A DNA stretch of 64,000 nucleotides from Pseudomonas duriflava (GTDB lineage: Bacteria > Pseudomonadota > Gammaproteobacteria > Pseudomonadales > Pseudomonadaceae): contig NZ_VLKY01000009.1 in the NCBI RefSeq assembly GCF_007830155.1, positions 124,001 to 188,000 on the forward strand, written 5' to 3'. The position numbers and the translations under genes are program-made. The notes under the pieces are model-generated. The model did not search any database. It was given only the letters and a program-made list of their open reading frames with translations, and was not told the origin of the DNA. Of the stretch, positions 48,146 to 61,722 are shown piece after piece; position 1 is the first letter of the stretch, and the number at the start of each line of letters is the position of its first letter.

Positions 48146-48164
48146 AATATTGATTATCATTAAT
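48146..48164. promoter_or_regulatory. Fur-like box overlapping an FNR/ANR-like site
   Basis: A 19-base element that agrees with the Fur consensus at 15 of 19 positions when read on the minus strand (core AATGATAATCA). Within it, TTGAT-TATC-ATTAA matches the FNR/ANR consensus at nine of ten specified bases. It lies about 124 bases upstream of the predicted nuo start and 136 bases beyond the end of the aceA remnant. The 337-base region from 47963 to 48299 is AT-rich and otherwise without genes. Confidence 0.45.
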
Positions 48165-48299
48165 ATTTATTTGTTTGTTCTCTATTAAGTAAGTGTCCCT
48201 ATAGAGTCGCATTTGAAAAGCAGTGGAACGGCTATAGTAAATAATCTCACCAACATCCCAGTGGTGTCGTAGGATGCTGATGAGATCTATTACAGACTT

Positions 48300-49320
48300 T
48301 TAATGGAACTGATTCATCGTATTGTTTTTGCCTTCCGCCTTTAGGGCTGCCTCGCCGGCAAAGTATTCCTTATGGTCATCGCCCATATCGGATCCAGCCA
48401 TGTTTTGATGTTTGACGCAGGCGATGCCTTGGCGAATCTCTTGGCGTTGTACGCCTTTGACATAGGCCAGCATGCCTTCTTCTGCAAAATAGCCTTTGGC
48501 TAGATTGTCAGTGGAGAGGGCGGCAGTATGGTAGGTTGGTAGGGTAATCAAATGATGAAAGATACCGGCTTCACAGGCGCTATCTTGTTGGAATGTGCGG
48601 ATTCTTTCATCGGCTATGCGAGTCAGTTCAGCATCATCATAATGAGCACTCATCAATTGATTGTGATCATAGGCAGATACGTCTTTGCCTTCAGCCAGTA
48701 AGGCGTCGAACACTTGTTGGCGGAAGCTCAATGTTCAATTGAAGGACGGACTATTGTTGTAAACCAGTTTTGCACTTGGAACGACTTCGCGGATGCGATC
48801 GACCATGCTCTTAATTTGGCCGATATGAGGTTTTTCTGTCTCGATCCATAAAAAATCTGCACCATTCTGAAGGGAAGTGATGCAGTCCAAGATACCCCGA
48901 TCTTAGCCGCTGCCTTTACGGAACTGGAACAGGCCGCTTGCTAGGCGTTTAGGGCGCAACAGCTTGCCATTACGGTTGATAATGACATCGCCATTTTTAA
49001 CTCCTTTGAGCTAATTTCTTCACAGTCCAAGAAGCTATTGTATTGATCCCCTAGGTCTCCCGGCTGCTTACTAACAGCTATTTGTTTTGTAAGGCCGGCG
49101 CCAAGTGAGTCAGTTCGCGCTACGATGACCCCTTCATCGACGCCCAGCTCTAGGAATGCATAGCGCACCGCATTGATCTTGGCGATTCTTCATGTAGCGC
49201 CTTTTAGGCTTATGCTGCATTTCTGCCTCAGGGAGTCGCCTGATGCGCATATTCAAGCCATTAGAATGGCTTTTATGCGGTAGCGAGGCTAGATTGCCTT
49301 GCTGAATGTGAGGTATCAAT
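48300..49320 (-). pseudogene. aceA: Isocitrate lyase, decayed
   Basis: The C-terminal part of the 531-residue Pseudomonas-type isocitrate lyase is clear: 48731-48300 encodes about 143 residues to the natural end (TMNQFH), and 49168-49003 encodes AVRYAFLELG through GLTKQIAV. Between them are a one-base loss in an A-run (48994-48998, transcript strand), an in-frame TAA (48903-48905) and a TGA in place of the Trp codon in FNWTL (48735-48737). Further out, recognisable traces reach about 49320 with small deletions and a degraded KKCGH catalytic motif, and the first about 200 codons are gone. A functional enzyme cannot be made. It sits between nuo and the STN gene, the usual Pseudomonas place of aceA. 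Confidence 0.93.
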
Positions 49321-49523
49321 AGGTTTTGTAGTTATTATAAAGTAAAAAACACTACAAAAGTCGTAGATATAAAACAGGGCATATAAGGCGTAAGCCTGCA
49401 ACGGCTTGGAGCGTTACTGCTTTATAGCGACGAGCAAGAAGCCTGCCTGGCGGTAGAGGAAGATATCTTTAAAATAGTTTGGCCATTTGGCTGTTAGCAA
49501 GCTTGATAGAGCGCATAGGTGCG
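49321..49523. other. AT-rich spacer, probable remains of the aceA 5' part
   Basis: About 200 bases with no ORF of merit and no match I can recognise. It occupies the place where the missing aceA N-terminus and promoter should be, so it may be heavily eroded aceA sequence; I cannot show this. Confidence 0.4.
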
Positions 49524-50309
49524 TTAGTCAGTTATGTCAACTTTTACACGTAACTGTGTATCCGAGCGGCCTTGAGTAGAGTAGTTATATAAGATTCCTT
49601 CGTCAGTGCTTGAGGCATTTTGACTGAACCCGCTCAGAGTAATCCATTCTCCAAGTCGTCCGCTTACTCGTGTCTGCGTAGATTGAGTATTAATAATATT
49701 GGGGTTGTAGCGATCAGCTGTGTCGTTTCCTCCCTCAATTGAGAGGTGAACAATATTGCCCGTCAGGCTGGCAGTTACATAAAAACCACGATTGGCATCA
49801 CGATATTCCATGCGGGTATATGGACGTCCATAACCATCGATCTCGGTTGTAGTAACTGGAATGCTCTGGCCTATATGCACTCTTGCTGGCGTGCCTTCAG
49901 TGGCCTGTACTTGTTGAATGCCGTCTTGTTGGCTGCCTGTGCTGCGGCTGATGATTCTAGTTTGACTGTTGTGCTGTCGGCCTATGTTCCCGTTGATGGT
50001 ATATCCCTGATCACTGTCTTCACCTGAAGCGCGCGTATCGACACTAATAAGTAGCCGGTGCGGCGGGGTGTCAAGCTGAAGGAGCAAATCTTTGACTTCG
50101 TTGAGTTTGCTGGCTTCGGTATTGATGATCAGCTGATTCCCATATGCGCTTGCCTTGCCTTCGTTGCCTAATAAAGACTGTATGACCGGTAATAACTCAT
50201 CCGCAGTGCGATAGTTAAGTGCAACGATTTCTGTTCGTACTGCGCCTTGGGCCGAAAAAGCTCCACTTAAGAGCATGGCGAATAGGGTAAGCGATTGGAG
50301 GCGTCTCAT
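49524..50309 (-). CDS. Secreted protein with a secretin-type STN domain
   Basis: 261 residues: a signal peptide (about 1-22) then an N0/STN-like region (about 25-85; short repeats around residues 30-80 resemble secretin N domains), then a segment of unknown fold rich in Thr, Ser and Asn. The pore-forming secretin domain is absent, so it is not itself an outer-membrane channel. The ATG at 50309 overlaps the upstream gene stop as ATGA; the open frame further upstream lies inside that gene. Function unknown; it may bind a secretin partner or act in periplasmic assembly. Confidence 0.75.
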   Translation of the reverse strand: MRRLQSLTLFAMLLSGAFSAQGAVRTEIVALNYRTADELLPVIQSLLGNEGKASAYGNQLIINTEASKLNEVKDLLLQLDTPPHRLLISVDTRASGEDSDQGYTINGNIGRQHNSQTRIISRSTGSQQDGIQQVQATEGTPARVHIGQSIPVTTTEIDGYGRPYTRMEYRDANRGFYVTASLTGNIVHLSIEGGNDTADRYNPNIINTQSTQTRVSGRLGEWITLSGFSQNASSTDEGILYNYSTQGRSDTQLRVKVDITD

Positions 50310-51235
50310 AACAACAGGCTTCTCATGTTTGGATCCGACACGGCAGTTTGCCACGTCATGTCGAAACGGTTTTGTTGTAGGCGTACGATGCGTTTGGCTG
50401 AATAATAGGCCACACCGTGGTATAGCTGGGGATTCTTCCGGATGACTAGCCCACTATCGTCGACAAGCAGATAGGCAAGTTCTTCTGCTGGGTAGTTTGG
50501 AGAGCATTTGCGAATATAAAAGTTACTGCTCAAGCGTCGCGATAGATTAATAAGCCGATGACCTCGCCTAATAGCCGGACTAGTATCTTTGACCAATAGT
50601 TTAATTTGGTTTCTAGGGTGAGCGAGTAAGAAGCGAGTAAGGGAATGCTCAATGTCGCTACGGTTATACAGCAGGGGCTCAAGATCAGGGGTATAAATGC
50701 AAATCGTGCGCCGAGCCTGATTTAGCAAGGCCAATATATGTTCAGCGGCGGCTTCAGCAGTATCGAAGCGGACTTCTTGTTTCTCCAGGTGTAAGGCCGG
50801 CTCGAGTACTGGTGGGCTATAACGTGTCATGTCTACATGGGCAATACCAGCTTCTAGATACTCCTTGCTGGTTACGCTGAAACCAAAGCGCTCATAAAAC
50901 GCAATGGCCGGAATTTGAGCGCTTAATGTTTGCCGATGCATGCCGAGGCGCTCTGCTTCAGCAAGTACTGCCTGCAGGAGAGCAGAGCCTATTTGCAGGC
51001 CCCGCCAGTCCTTTAAAACAGCCACTCTGCCTATTTTCCCATCTTTAAGCAGGCGGGCCGTCCCAATGGCATACTCGCCTTCGAGTGCAAGGAAGTGTAC
51101 TGCCTGGTCATCTTCAGAGTCCCATTCCATTTCTGGTGGCACGGCCTGCTCTTGAACAAATACGGTTTCCCGTATTTGTCGCAAAAGCTTGTTGTCACGT
51201 TTCCAATCCGCCAAACGGATAGAGGTTTCACTCAT
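50306..51235 (-). CDS. GNAT acetyltransferase fused to a C-terminal domain of unknown function
   Basis: 309 residues. Residues about 1-145 are a GNAT domain (VAVLKDWRGLQIGSALLQ acetyl-CoA loop). The remainder (about 155-309) matches the PLD-like DUF7931 type seen fused to GNAT in pseudomonads (RRTICIYTPDLEPLLYN segment). The acceptor is unknown. It overlaps roxA by eight bases upstream and the STN gene by four bases downstream, so the three genes are coupled. Confidence 0.85.
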   Translation of the reverse strand: MSETSIRLADWKRDNKLLRQIRETVFVQEQAVPPEMEWDSEDDQAVHFLALEGEYAIGTARLLKDGKIGRVAVLKDWRGLQIGSALLQAVLAEAERLGMHRQTLSAQIPAIAFYERFGFSVTSKEYLEAGIAHVDMTRYSPPVLEPALHLEKQEVRFDTAEAAAEHILALLNQARRTICIYTPDLEPLLYNRSDIEHSLTRFLLAHPRNQIKLLVKDTSPAIRRGHRLINLSRRLSSNFYIRKCSPNYPAEELAYLLVDDSGLVIRKNPQLYHGVAYYSAKRIVRLQQNRFDMTWQTAVSDPNMRSLLL

Positions 51236-52397
51236 CAGCGAATACCAAGCTGCCTTGTCTAACTAGTTCGCGCACCAGCTCCTGGCCTGTTTCGTCTTGT
51301 AGCCAGCGGCCCAGGTTTTCCTGATGCAGCGCATCCGCTGAGCATATCAATTTCAACAGCTCTTGGAGATGCCCGGGTAACAGTCGGCTCTGTCCGCTTG
51401 CAAATAGCATTAGATCCCCCTCCATCTCGCACCAGGCTAGGCGTGCACTAGGGTTGCGTACCAGTAAGGCGCCTTCGGAAAGAGTCTGTGTGAGCTCATC
51501 GTCTTCCAGTGTTTCGCCGCTAATTAATTCAGGGTAGCGCGGCTCTGTCATGAATTGACCAAACCAGGCCAGCATCATTCTTTCATCATTCATGTGCTCA
51601 CTGATCAGTGACTTCAGACGATCTAGAGCATCCCGCTGAATTTTATGTGGATCATCGATGACAGGTGTGCTGCCAGCGTCGCTATAGCGCTCCTCTTCTG
51701 GAAGGAATTGAGCTAGGAAGTCCGTAAAATGCGTCAACACTTCGGCTGCGCTAGGGGCGCGGAAGCCGATCGAGTAGGTCATGCATTCGTCTTCGGCAAT
51801 GCCGTCATGAGCGATTTGGGGCGGTAGATAAAGCATGTCTCCAGGCTCTAGAACCCATTCATCACTTTGCTCGAATTCGGCTAAAACCTTGATTTCGGTA
51901 TTTTCAAGCAATGTACTATCACTGGTGCAGCGTTGGCCTATTTTCCAGCGACGGCGACCATGTCCTTGCAGAAGGAAGACGTCATAATTGTCATAGTGTG
52001 GGCCTACGCCACCGCCTGGCGTAGCGTAGCTGATCATAATGTCATCAATGCGCCAGCTGGGCAGAAACCTGAAATGCTCCAGTAGTTCGGCAACCTCAGG
52101 AACAAACTGATCGACTGCCTGGACGAGCAGCGTCCAGTCTTGCTCAGGAAGAGTGCTGAAATCATCTTCTACAAAAGGTCCGCGGCGTAATTGCCAGGTG
52201 TTCTTTCCTTCGGATGTGATAATTCGCGACTCGACTTCTTCCTCTAGCGCTAGGCCAGCCAGTTCGTCAGGCGATAGCGGGCTTTCAAAGTCAGTGATGG
52301 CTTGGCGAACAAGCAGGGGTTTGCGCTGCCAGTAATCACGCAGGAATTCTCGGGCAGTTAGCCCTCCCAGGAGTTGCAACGGGCGATCGGCGTTCAT
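51228..52397 (-). CDS. roxA: Ribosomal protein uL16 3-hydroxylase (RoxA/YcfD type)
   Basis: 389 residues, a JmjC-fold 2-oxoglutarate dioxygenase that hydroxylates an arginine of ribosomal protein uL16. The Fe(II) ligands are seen as His134 and Asp136 (GPHYDNYDVFL) and His197 (PPQIAHDG). Its start lies immediately downstream (on this strand) of the purB terminator, so it has its own promoter or depends on read-through. Confidence 0.92.
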   Translation of the reverse strand: MNADRPLQLLGGLTAREFLRDYWQRKPLLVRQAITDFESPLSPDELAGLALEEEVESRIITSEGKNTWQLRRGPFVEDDFSTLPEQDWTLLVQAVDQFVPEVAELLEHFRFLPSWRIDDIMISYATPGGGVGPHYDNYDVFLLQGHGRRRWKIGQRCTSDSTLLENTEIKVLAEFEQSDEWVLEPGDMLYLPPQIAHDGIAEDECMTYSIGFRAPSAAEVLTHFTDFLAQFLPEEERYSDAGSTPVIDDPHKIQRDALDRLKSLISEHMNDERMMLAWFGQFMTEPRYPELISGETLEDDELTQTLSEGALLVRNPSARLAWCEMEGDLMLFASGQSRLLPGHLQELLKLICSADALHQENLGRWLQDETGQELVRELVRQGSLVFADE

Positions 52398-52413
52398 TAT
52401 CGTTCTCTGAAAT

Positions 52414-52436
52414 AAAAAAGCCCGGCACAGCCGGGC
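52414..52436 (-). terminator. Terminator after purB
   Basis: A perfect 7-bp GC-rich stem (GCCCGGC-3-GCCGGGC) followed on the minus strand by six Ts. It lies 19 bases beyond the purB stop and 17 bases before the roxA start. Confidence 0.9.
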
Positions 52437-52454
52437 ATAAATGATTGGGCTTGG

Positions 52455-53840
<1,386 letters not shown>

Positions 53841-53848
53841 TCATAAAG

Positions 53849-53882
53849 GAAAAAGGCGCAATAGAATACACCAAAGCGCCTT
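53849..53882 (-). terminator. Terminator after hflD
   Basis: On the minus strand, a 7-bp stem (AAGGCGC with GCGCCTT), a 16-base loop, and a TTTTTCCTTT tail. It lies 30 bases beyond the hflD stop. Confidence 0.7.
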
Positions 53883-53911
53883 CTTGGGGACTGATCGGTT
53901 CTTTTGTCCGA

Positions 53912-54532
53912 TTAGCTGTTTAGTAATGGATAAAGTTCATCGAGCAGTTTTCGACGGCTAAATACCATTTGCCAACGATGCCCGCCTAGTTGACGCCAGA
54001 GGCGGGCTGAGCGAATACCTGCCAGTAGTAACGTGCGTACCTTGGCTGCATTAGAGGGCACCTGTAAATGCCGCATCTCGCCATGTACCTGAATGCGCTG
54101 GCGAAACGTGCTGAGTGTGTCTTCGTAAATACTGCCAAAGGCTGCTATTACATTGTCATGAACCAGTCCGAAATGCTGGACTTGCTGTTGCACCTGATCG
54201 AGCCGCTTGCCGATGAGTTCGAGCATGTCACCTCGGCGCTCTAGGCGTCGCTCAAGAGCGATCATTGTCAGAGCATAGCGCAGAGGTTCCTTTTGCAGGC
54301 TTGAAGGGTTGCGTTCCAAGGCACTGGATAGGGCTTTAAGACCTTCACGCAGATTGACGCTGTCGCCGCCATATACTTCTAGGGTATTTCTTGGGTTGCG
54401 CGCTAGCAGGCTGCCTAGCATGCAGGCCAGTGGAGCTTCGCTGATCTGCCCAGTTTTCGCCAGGCGATCGACAAGAACAGCTGCTTCGAATACTGCGCCC
54501 AATGCTACGAGTTGTTCATGGATCGAGCTCAT
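53912..54532 (-). CDS. hflD: HflD-like protein
   Basis: 206 residues, a helical membrane-associated protein. In E. coli HflD modulates lambda lysogeny by binding CII; the cellular role in other bacteria is unclear. The ATG at 54532 overlaps the mnmA stop (ATGA), the conserved mnmA-hflD-purB order. Confidence 0.93.
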   Translation of the reverse strand: MSSIHEQLVALGAVFEAAVLVDRLAKTGQISEAPLACMLGSLLARNPRNTLEVYGGDSVNLREGLKALSSALERNPSSLQKEPLRYALTMIALERRLERRGDMLELIGKRLDQVQQQVQHFGLVHDNVIAAFGSIYEDTLSTFRQRIQVHGEMRHLQVPSNAAKVRTLLLAGIRSARLWRQLGGHRWQMVFSRRKLLDELYPLLNS

Positions 54533-55647
54533 GCGGCTGAAAACTCCTTGTAAGCTGGCTCTGCTTGCTCGATGACGCCTCCGCCCAGACAAATGTCATT
54601 TTCATAAAACACTACGGACTGACCAGGCGTAACTGCTCGCTGTGGCGTTTCGAATACGACCCGGTAACCGCTTTCGGTTTGATGCAGGATGCAAGCCTGA
54701 TCCTGCTGGCGATAACGCACCTTGGCTTTTAAAGCTCGCGGCTGGGCGAGATCGATGGGGTTTACCCAGTACATCGTGTTAACAGTCAAGGCTTTCGAAT
54801 AAAGCCAGGGATGTTCATTCCCTTGGCCTACGACTAAGACGTTGCGGTTCAGGTCCTTGGCTAGGACATACCAAGGGTCGTCGTTCGAGTCCTTCATGCC
54901 ACCAATGCCCAATCCTTGCCGCTGACCAATCGTGTGGTACATAAGCCCGTGATGTTTGCCGATGATTTTGCCTTCGGTCGTTTCAATATTGCCAGGTTGT
55001 GCCGGCAAGTATTGCTTAAGGAAGTCAGCGAAGCGACGTTCTCCAATAAAGCAGATGCCTGTGGAGTCCTTTTTACGGGCCGTGGCTAAACCGTGTCGCT
55101 CAGCAATGGCTCGCACTTCGGGCTTTTCCAGCTCGCCTACCGGAAACAGGCTGCGCGCCAACTGCTCACCTGCTACAGCATGCAGGAAGTAACTTTGATC
55201 TTTATTGGCGTCCAGGCCTTTGAGTAGCTGAGTCTGGTTCTCAACGTCTCTCCGGCGTACATAATGACCTGTCGCGATGAGATCTGCGCCCAGCAGAAGG
55301 GCGTAGTCCAAAAAGGCCTTGAACTTGATTTCCCGGTTGCAGAGGATATCGGGATTGGGCGTGCGTCCGGCCTTGTACTCGGCGAGAAAATGCTCGAATA
55401 CATTGTCCCAGTATTCCGCCGCAAAATTCGCAGTATGCAGTTTAATGCCGAGTCGCTCGCAGACAGCCTGCGCATCGGCTAGGTCTTCTTTAGCTGTACA
55501 GTATTCGGTGCCATCGTCTTCCTCCCAGTTCTTCATGAACAGGCCTTCAACCTGGTAGCCCTGTTCTTTCAGTAGCAGAGCTGAGACAGAGGAGTCTACT
55601 CCGCCGGACATGCCAACGATGACGCGAGATGAAGAGGGCGTATACAT
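54529..55647 (-). CDS. mnmA: tRNA-specific 2-thiouridylase
   Basis: 372 residues, makes 2-thiouridine at position 34 of tRNA-Lys, -Glu and -Gln. The PP-loop GGVDSS (about residues 15-20) and the two catalytic cysteines, Cys103 (ILCNREIKF) and Cys199 (GICFIGER), are conserved. It is preceded by a Nudix gene 59 bases upstream and overlaps hflD. Confidence 0.97.
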   Translation of the reverse strand: MYTPSSSRVIVGMSGGVDSSVSALLLKEQGYQVEGLFMKNWEEDDGTEYCTAKEDLADAQAVCERLGIKLHTANFAAEYWDNVFEHFLAEYKAGRTPNPDILCNREIKFKAFLDYALLLGADLIATGHYVRRRDVENQTQLLKGLDANKDQSYFLHAVAGEQLARSLFPVGELEKPEVRAIAERHGLATARKKDSTGICFIGERRFADFLKQYLPAQPGNIETTEGKIIGKHHGLMYHTIGQRQGLGIGGMKDSNDDPWYVLAKDLNRNVLVVGQGNEHPWLYSKALTVNTMYWVNPIDLAQPRALKAKVRYRQQDQACILHQTESGYRVVFETPQRAVTPGQSVVFYENDICLGGGVIEQAEPAYKEFSAA

Positions 55648-55706
55648 AGGAAGAGTTATCTAAAAAGGCACAGTTTAACAGGCTCAGTGAGGCTGCGGCG
55701 ATGAGC

Positions 55707-56147
55707 TTAAAGGCGTATCAGATCAAGTGAAGAGGCGCCGTTCGATAAGTAGTCATCGATGCATCGCAGAACTAGCTCGCTTCTCCATCGGGGCTTTTCG
55801 CCAAGAAGTTCATCTCGACTCAACCATTTGGGGCCGATGATACCTTTATCAAGAGGGTGATCGGATCGATGGCGTACCGGGCTTGCTGAAAAACAGATGC
55901 GCTGATAGGTAATGCCGTTGCTTGGCGCTGTATACAAATAAATTCCTGTAATACCTGTCAGCTCTACTTCCCAGCCCGTTTCTTCTAGTGTTTCGCGAAT
56001 AGCGGCATCTAGGAGTGTCTCGTTGGGCTCTAAATGGCCTGCAGGCTGATTGAGGCGTATCTGGCCTTCGATCAGTTCCTCGGTAAACAGAAAGCGGCCT
56101 TGGTCTTCTATGAGGGTAGCGACTGTTACATGCGGATGCCAATCCAT
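55707..56147 (-). CDS. Nudix hydrolase
   Basis: 146 residues. The Nudix box is complete at about residues 37-59 (GHLEPNE-x7-RETLEETG). By position before mnmA it resembles the NudJ-type phosphatases that act on hydroxymethylpyrimidine or nucleoside diphosphates, but the substrate cannot be read from the sequence. Its start lies about 35 bases downstream of the idh hairpin. Confidence 0.88.
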   Translation of the reverse strand: MDWHPHVTVATLIEDQGRFLFTEELIEGQIRLNQPAGHLEPNETLLDAAIRETLEETGWEVELTGITGIYLYTAPSNGITYQRICFSASPVRHRSDHPLDKGIIGPKWLSRDELLGEKPRWRSELVLRCIDDYLSNGASSLDLIRL

Positions 56148-56182
56148 AAATCCATCCAGGTTCGTGTTAGGGCGCCTGATAG

Positions 56183-56214
56183 ACGAAACCCCGGATCAAC
56201 CGGGGCTTCGTTTA
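56183..56214 (-). terminator. Terminator-like hairpin after idh
   Basis: A 12-bp stem with one mismatch (ACGAAACCCCGG with CCGGGGCTTCGT) between the idh stop and the Nudix gene start. The T-run is weak, so termination efficiency is uncertain. Confidence 0.55.
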
Positions 56215-56229
56215 TATCAAGGCTAATAC

Positions 56230-58853
<2,624 letters not shown>

Positions 58854-58880
58854 AAAAGGCCCCGGTTAAACCAGGGCCTT
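58854..58880 (-). terminator. Terminator after htpX
   Basis: On the minus strand, a 10-bp stem with one mismatch (AAGGCCCTGG with CCGGGGCCTT), a five-base loop and a short T-run. It lies 17 bases beyond the htpX stop. Confidence 0.7.
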
Positions 58881-58896
58881 CAATATTACGTCATGC

Positions 58897-59775
58897 TTAA
58901 TGCTGGCGGCGCCTAAGTGCTTCGATACGCTCTTCAAGCGGCGGATGGCTCATAAAGAATTGAGCAATACCGCTTTTCTTGACGCTATTGATGCCGAAAG
59001 CCGTCAAGGTGTCTGGCATGTGCTGGCTTTGCATATTTTGCTCAGCGCGTAGTCGTTGCAGTGCAGAGATCATGGCTCCTGTGCCTGCGAGACGAGCACC
59101 GGCATCGTCGGCACGGAACTCCCGGAATCGTGAGAACCACATGACAATCATGGTTGCGAGAATACCCAGTACCAGTTCGGCCACAATGCTGGTGATATAG
59201 TATGCTGGTCCATGACCTTCTTCCGTCTTGAAAACGGTCTTGTCAATAATACTGCCAAAGATACGAGCAAAGAACATGACGAAGGTGTTGACCACGCCTT
59301 GAATTAGCGTGAGGGTCACCATGTCGCCATTGGCAACGTGCCCGATTTCATGAGCAAGGACCGCCCTAACTTCTTCTGGAGAAAATCGCTCCAGCAATCC
59401 TTGGCTGACGGCAACGAGCGCATCGTTCTTGTTCCAACCTGTTGCGAAGGCATTTGCTTCGTAGGCAGGAAAAATACCAACTTCAGGCATCCGAATGCCT
59501 GCGTCACGAGAAAGCTCCTCTACAGTCTGTAGCAGCCATTGTTCGTGTCGGGTGCGTGGTTGGCTGATGATTTCCGTGCCGGTACTCATCTTTGCCATCC
59601 ATTTGGAAATGAACAATGAGAACAGCGAGCCGGCAAAGCCGAAAACGGCACAGAAAACCAGCAGACTTCCATAGTTCTGGCCGGTAAAACGATCCACTCC
59701 CAGTACCTTGAGCGTAATGCTGGCAATCAGCAGTACTGCCAGGTTAGTGCCTAGGAACAGCAGAATACGCATCAT
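58897..59775 (-). CDS. htpX: Protease HtpX
   Basis: 292 residues, an inner-membrane zinc metalloprotease of membrane-protein quality control. The HEIGH motif is at residues 142-146 with Glu143, and four membrane helices flank it (about 5-25, 35-55, 155-175, 190-210). The first ATG (59775) is used; AGGAG lies about 12 bases upstream. Confidence 0.95.
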   Translation of the reverse strand: MMRILLFLGTNLAVLLIASITLKVLGVDRFTGQNYGSLLVFCAVFGFAGSLFSLFISKWMAKMSTGTEIISQPRTRHEQWLLQTVEELSRDAGIRMPEVGIFPAYEANAFATGWNKNDALVAVSQGLLERFSPEEVRAVLAHEIGHVANGDMVTLTLIQGVVNTFVMFFARIFGSIIDKTVFKTEEGHGPAYYITSIVAELVLGILATMIVMWFSRFREFRADDAGARLAGTGAMISALQRLRAEQNMQSQHMPDTLTAFGINSVKKSGIAQFFMSHPPLEERIEALRRRQH

Positions 59776-59866
59776 GGTGTAAAACTTCTCCTAACAGGAA
59801 AAACCGATTGTATGCGGCGTATATAAGGTTCGCCTGATGTTGATTCAATCAAACGACTATTTCAAA

Positions 59867-60307
59867 CTATGTCGCTTGGCTGCTAGATCTGAAGACCAAG
59901 CGGGTAATCAAGACTAACCGCTCGCTAGCGTTTTCGGCCAAGGCCTCCCGTAGATGCTGGGCTAGCGTAGAGCGTTGACGTCTTACAGAGGGAGGAAGTG
60001 CCTCGGCTTCTTTTAGCAAATGAGGGTGGCTTGCTGAAAGACGAAGAAACGCTTTTTCAGTCAAGATGGCTTGATCCAATGCATCGTAACCCAGGGTGCT
60101 GGTATAGCGCAGATAACCTTCATCGGCGAGCCAGAGTAGAGCACCAAAGCAACTTTGATGCCGAGCGCTAGGAAGCCCGAACTGGTCGGGCTCCTCGCGG
60201 CCGATCAAGTCTTCTACATAAAGCGTGGCTTTACGCGGAAAGTTTTGATACAGGACAAGCATGGCTCGTGCAGCGTCCTTGTAAAAATCTTCGATCTGGA
60301 GATCCAT
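59867..60307 (-). CDS. Conserved small protein of unknown function
   Basis: 146 residues, soluble, with a winged-helix-like pattern (DFYKDAARAMLVLYQNFPRKATLYVEDL, then GALLWLADEGYLRYTSTLGYD) and a C-terminal charged helical part. I do not recognise a family. ATG 60307 is chosen because the frame upstream lies inside alaA; the ribosome site is weak. It starts five bases after alaA and is probably co-transcribed with it. Confidence 0.7.
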   Translation of the reverse strand: MDLQIEDFYKDAARAMLVLYQNFPRKATLYVEDLIGREEPDQFGLPSARHQSCFGALLWLADEGYLRYTSTLGYDALDQAILTEKAFLRLSASHPHLLKEAEALPPSVRRQRSTLAQHLREALAENASERLVLITRLVFRSSSQAT

Positions 60308-60311
60308 CTGG

Positions 60312-61523
60312 TTATTGCCGATAGGTGCGTAGGAAACTACCGATTCGGCCAATAGCCTGCTCAAGATCATCGACGCGGGGGAGCGTAACTACACGGAAGT
60401 GATCAGGCCAGGGCCAGTTGAATGCCGTTCCCTGAACGATCAATAGTTTTTCTGATAGCAACAAGTCGAGAACGAATTTTTCATCGTTATGAATCGGGCA
60501 TATCTTGGGGTCAATTTTGGGGAAGGCATAAAGGGCGCCCATTGGTTTAACGCAGCTCACCCCAGGAATGTCATTGAGTAATTCCCATGCTCTATTGCGC
60601 TGCTCAAGCAGGCGGCCGTTCGGCAATACGAGGTCATTAATGCTCTGATAGCCACCGAGAGCGGTTTGAATCGCGTGTTGGCTCGGTACGTTCGCACAAA
60701 GACGCATGTTGGCCAGGATATCCAATCCCTCGATATAACTTTGTGCTTTCTGTTTTGGTCCAGAGATAGCCACCCAGCCGGATCGGAAGCCGGCAACGCG
60801 ATAGGATTTTGACAAGCCGTTGAACGTTAGGCACAGCACGTCGGGAGCCAGTGAGGCGGTCGAAATATGGACAGCTTCGTCGTACAGGATTTTGTCGTAA
60901 ATCTCGTCGGAAAAAATGACCAGGTTGTGTTGGCGCGCCAGCTCGACAATACCTTCCAAGACGGCCTTAGAGTAAACGGCGCCGGTCGGGTTGTTTGGGT
61001 TGATGAGAACCAGGGCTTTGGTATTCGACGTGATTTTGCTAGCCATGTCTGACAGATCGGGAAACCAGTCTGACTGCTCATCACACAGGTAGTGGACAGG
61101 CTTGCCACCAGCCAGGCTGACAGCAGCGGTCCAGAGTGGATAGTCAGGCGCCGGGATCAGCACTTCATCATTGTTATTCAAAAGAGCTTGCATTGCCATG
61201 ACAATGAGTTCAGAAACACCGTTGCCTAGGTAGATGTCCTCAATGCCAACACCCTCTACCTTCTTCTGCTGGTAGTACTGCATGACGGCCTTGCGTGCAC
61301 TAAATAGGCCTTTGGAGTCACTATAACCTTGTGCTGTTGGAAGGTTGCGAATGACATCCTGCAGAATTTCTTCGGGAGCCTCGAAACCAAATGGTGCCGG
61401 ATTGCCGATATTGAGCTTGAGGATGCGGTGGCCTTCCTCTTCAAGGCGTTTGGCATGCTTAAGCACCGGCCCACGTATGTCATAGCAGACATTGGCGAGC
61501 TTGTTCGATTTGCTAACCTGCAT
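60312..61523 (-). CDS. alaA: Alanine aminotransferase AlaA-type
   Basis: 403 residues, a class I PLP aminotransferase that makes alanine from pyruvate and glutamate. The PLP lysine is Lys239 in SKSYRVAG, and the NPNNPTG motif is at about residues 175-181. It diverges from msrB across a 199-base spacer that contains a perfect 12-base palindrome. Confidence 0.92.
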   Translation of the reverse strand: MQVSKSNKLANVCYDIRGPVLKHAKRLEEEGHRILKLNIGNPAPFGFEAPEEILQDVIRNLPTAQGYSDSKGLFSARKAVMQYYQQKKVEGVGIEDIYLGNGVSELIVMAMQALLNNNDEVLIPAPDYPLWTAAVSLAGGKPVHYLCDEQSDWFPDLSDMASKITSNTKALVLINPNNPTGAVYSKAVLEGIVELARQHNLVIFSDEIYDKILYDEAVHISTASLAPDVLCLTFNGLSKSYRVAGFRSGWVAISGPKQKAQSYIEGLDILANMRLCANVPSQHAIQTALGGYQSINDLVLPNGRLLEQRNRAWELLNDIPGVSCVKPMGALYAFPKIDPKICPIHNDEKFVLDLLLSEKLLIVQGTAFNWPWPDHFRVVTLPRVDDLEQAIGRIGSFLRTYRQ

Positions 61524-61589
61524 TTATTACGAATCCCGTTTGGTAGTGGCCAAAAAATTGGAAGTGCCTGGATATTCTTGGTGTCTGGT

Positions 61590-61601
61590 GCAGATATCTG
61601 C
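61590..61601. promoter_or_regulatory. Palindrome in the alaA-msrB intergenic region
   Basis: GCAGATATCTGC, perfect over 12 bases, about midway between the divergent starts. A possible operator for a dimeric regulator. Confidence 0.3.
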
Positions 61602-61722
61602 AGATTATCTGGGTGGCTTGGCAGCCCTTTCAGTGAGTGACAGACTGAGCGGAATCATACGACTGCCCCTGATTTTTCAAAAGATACAGATTCGGGGCTT
61701 TTCCAGGGTAAAGGGGGAATCA

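Noticed and set aside
48941-49319. Two separate small genes on the minus strand
   Set aside because: Both are pieces of one decayed aceA, matching isocitrate lyase segments in different frames.
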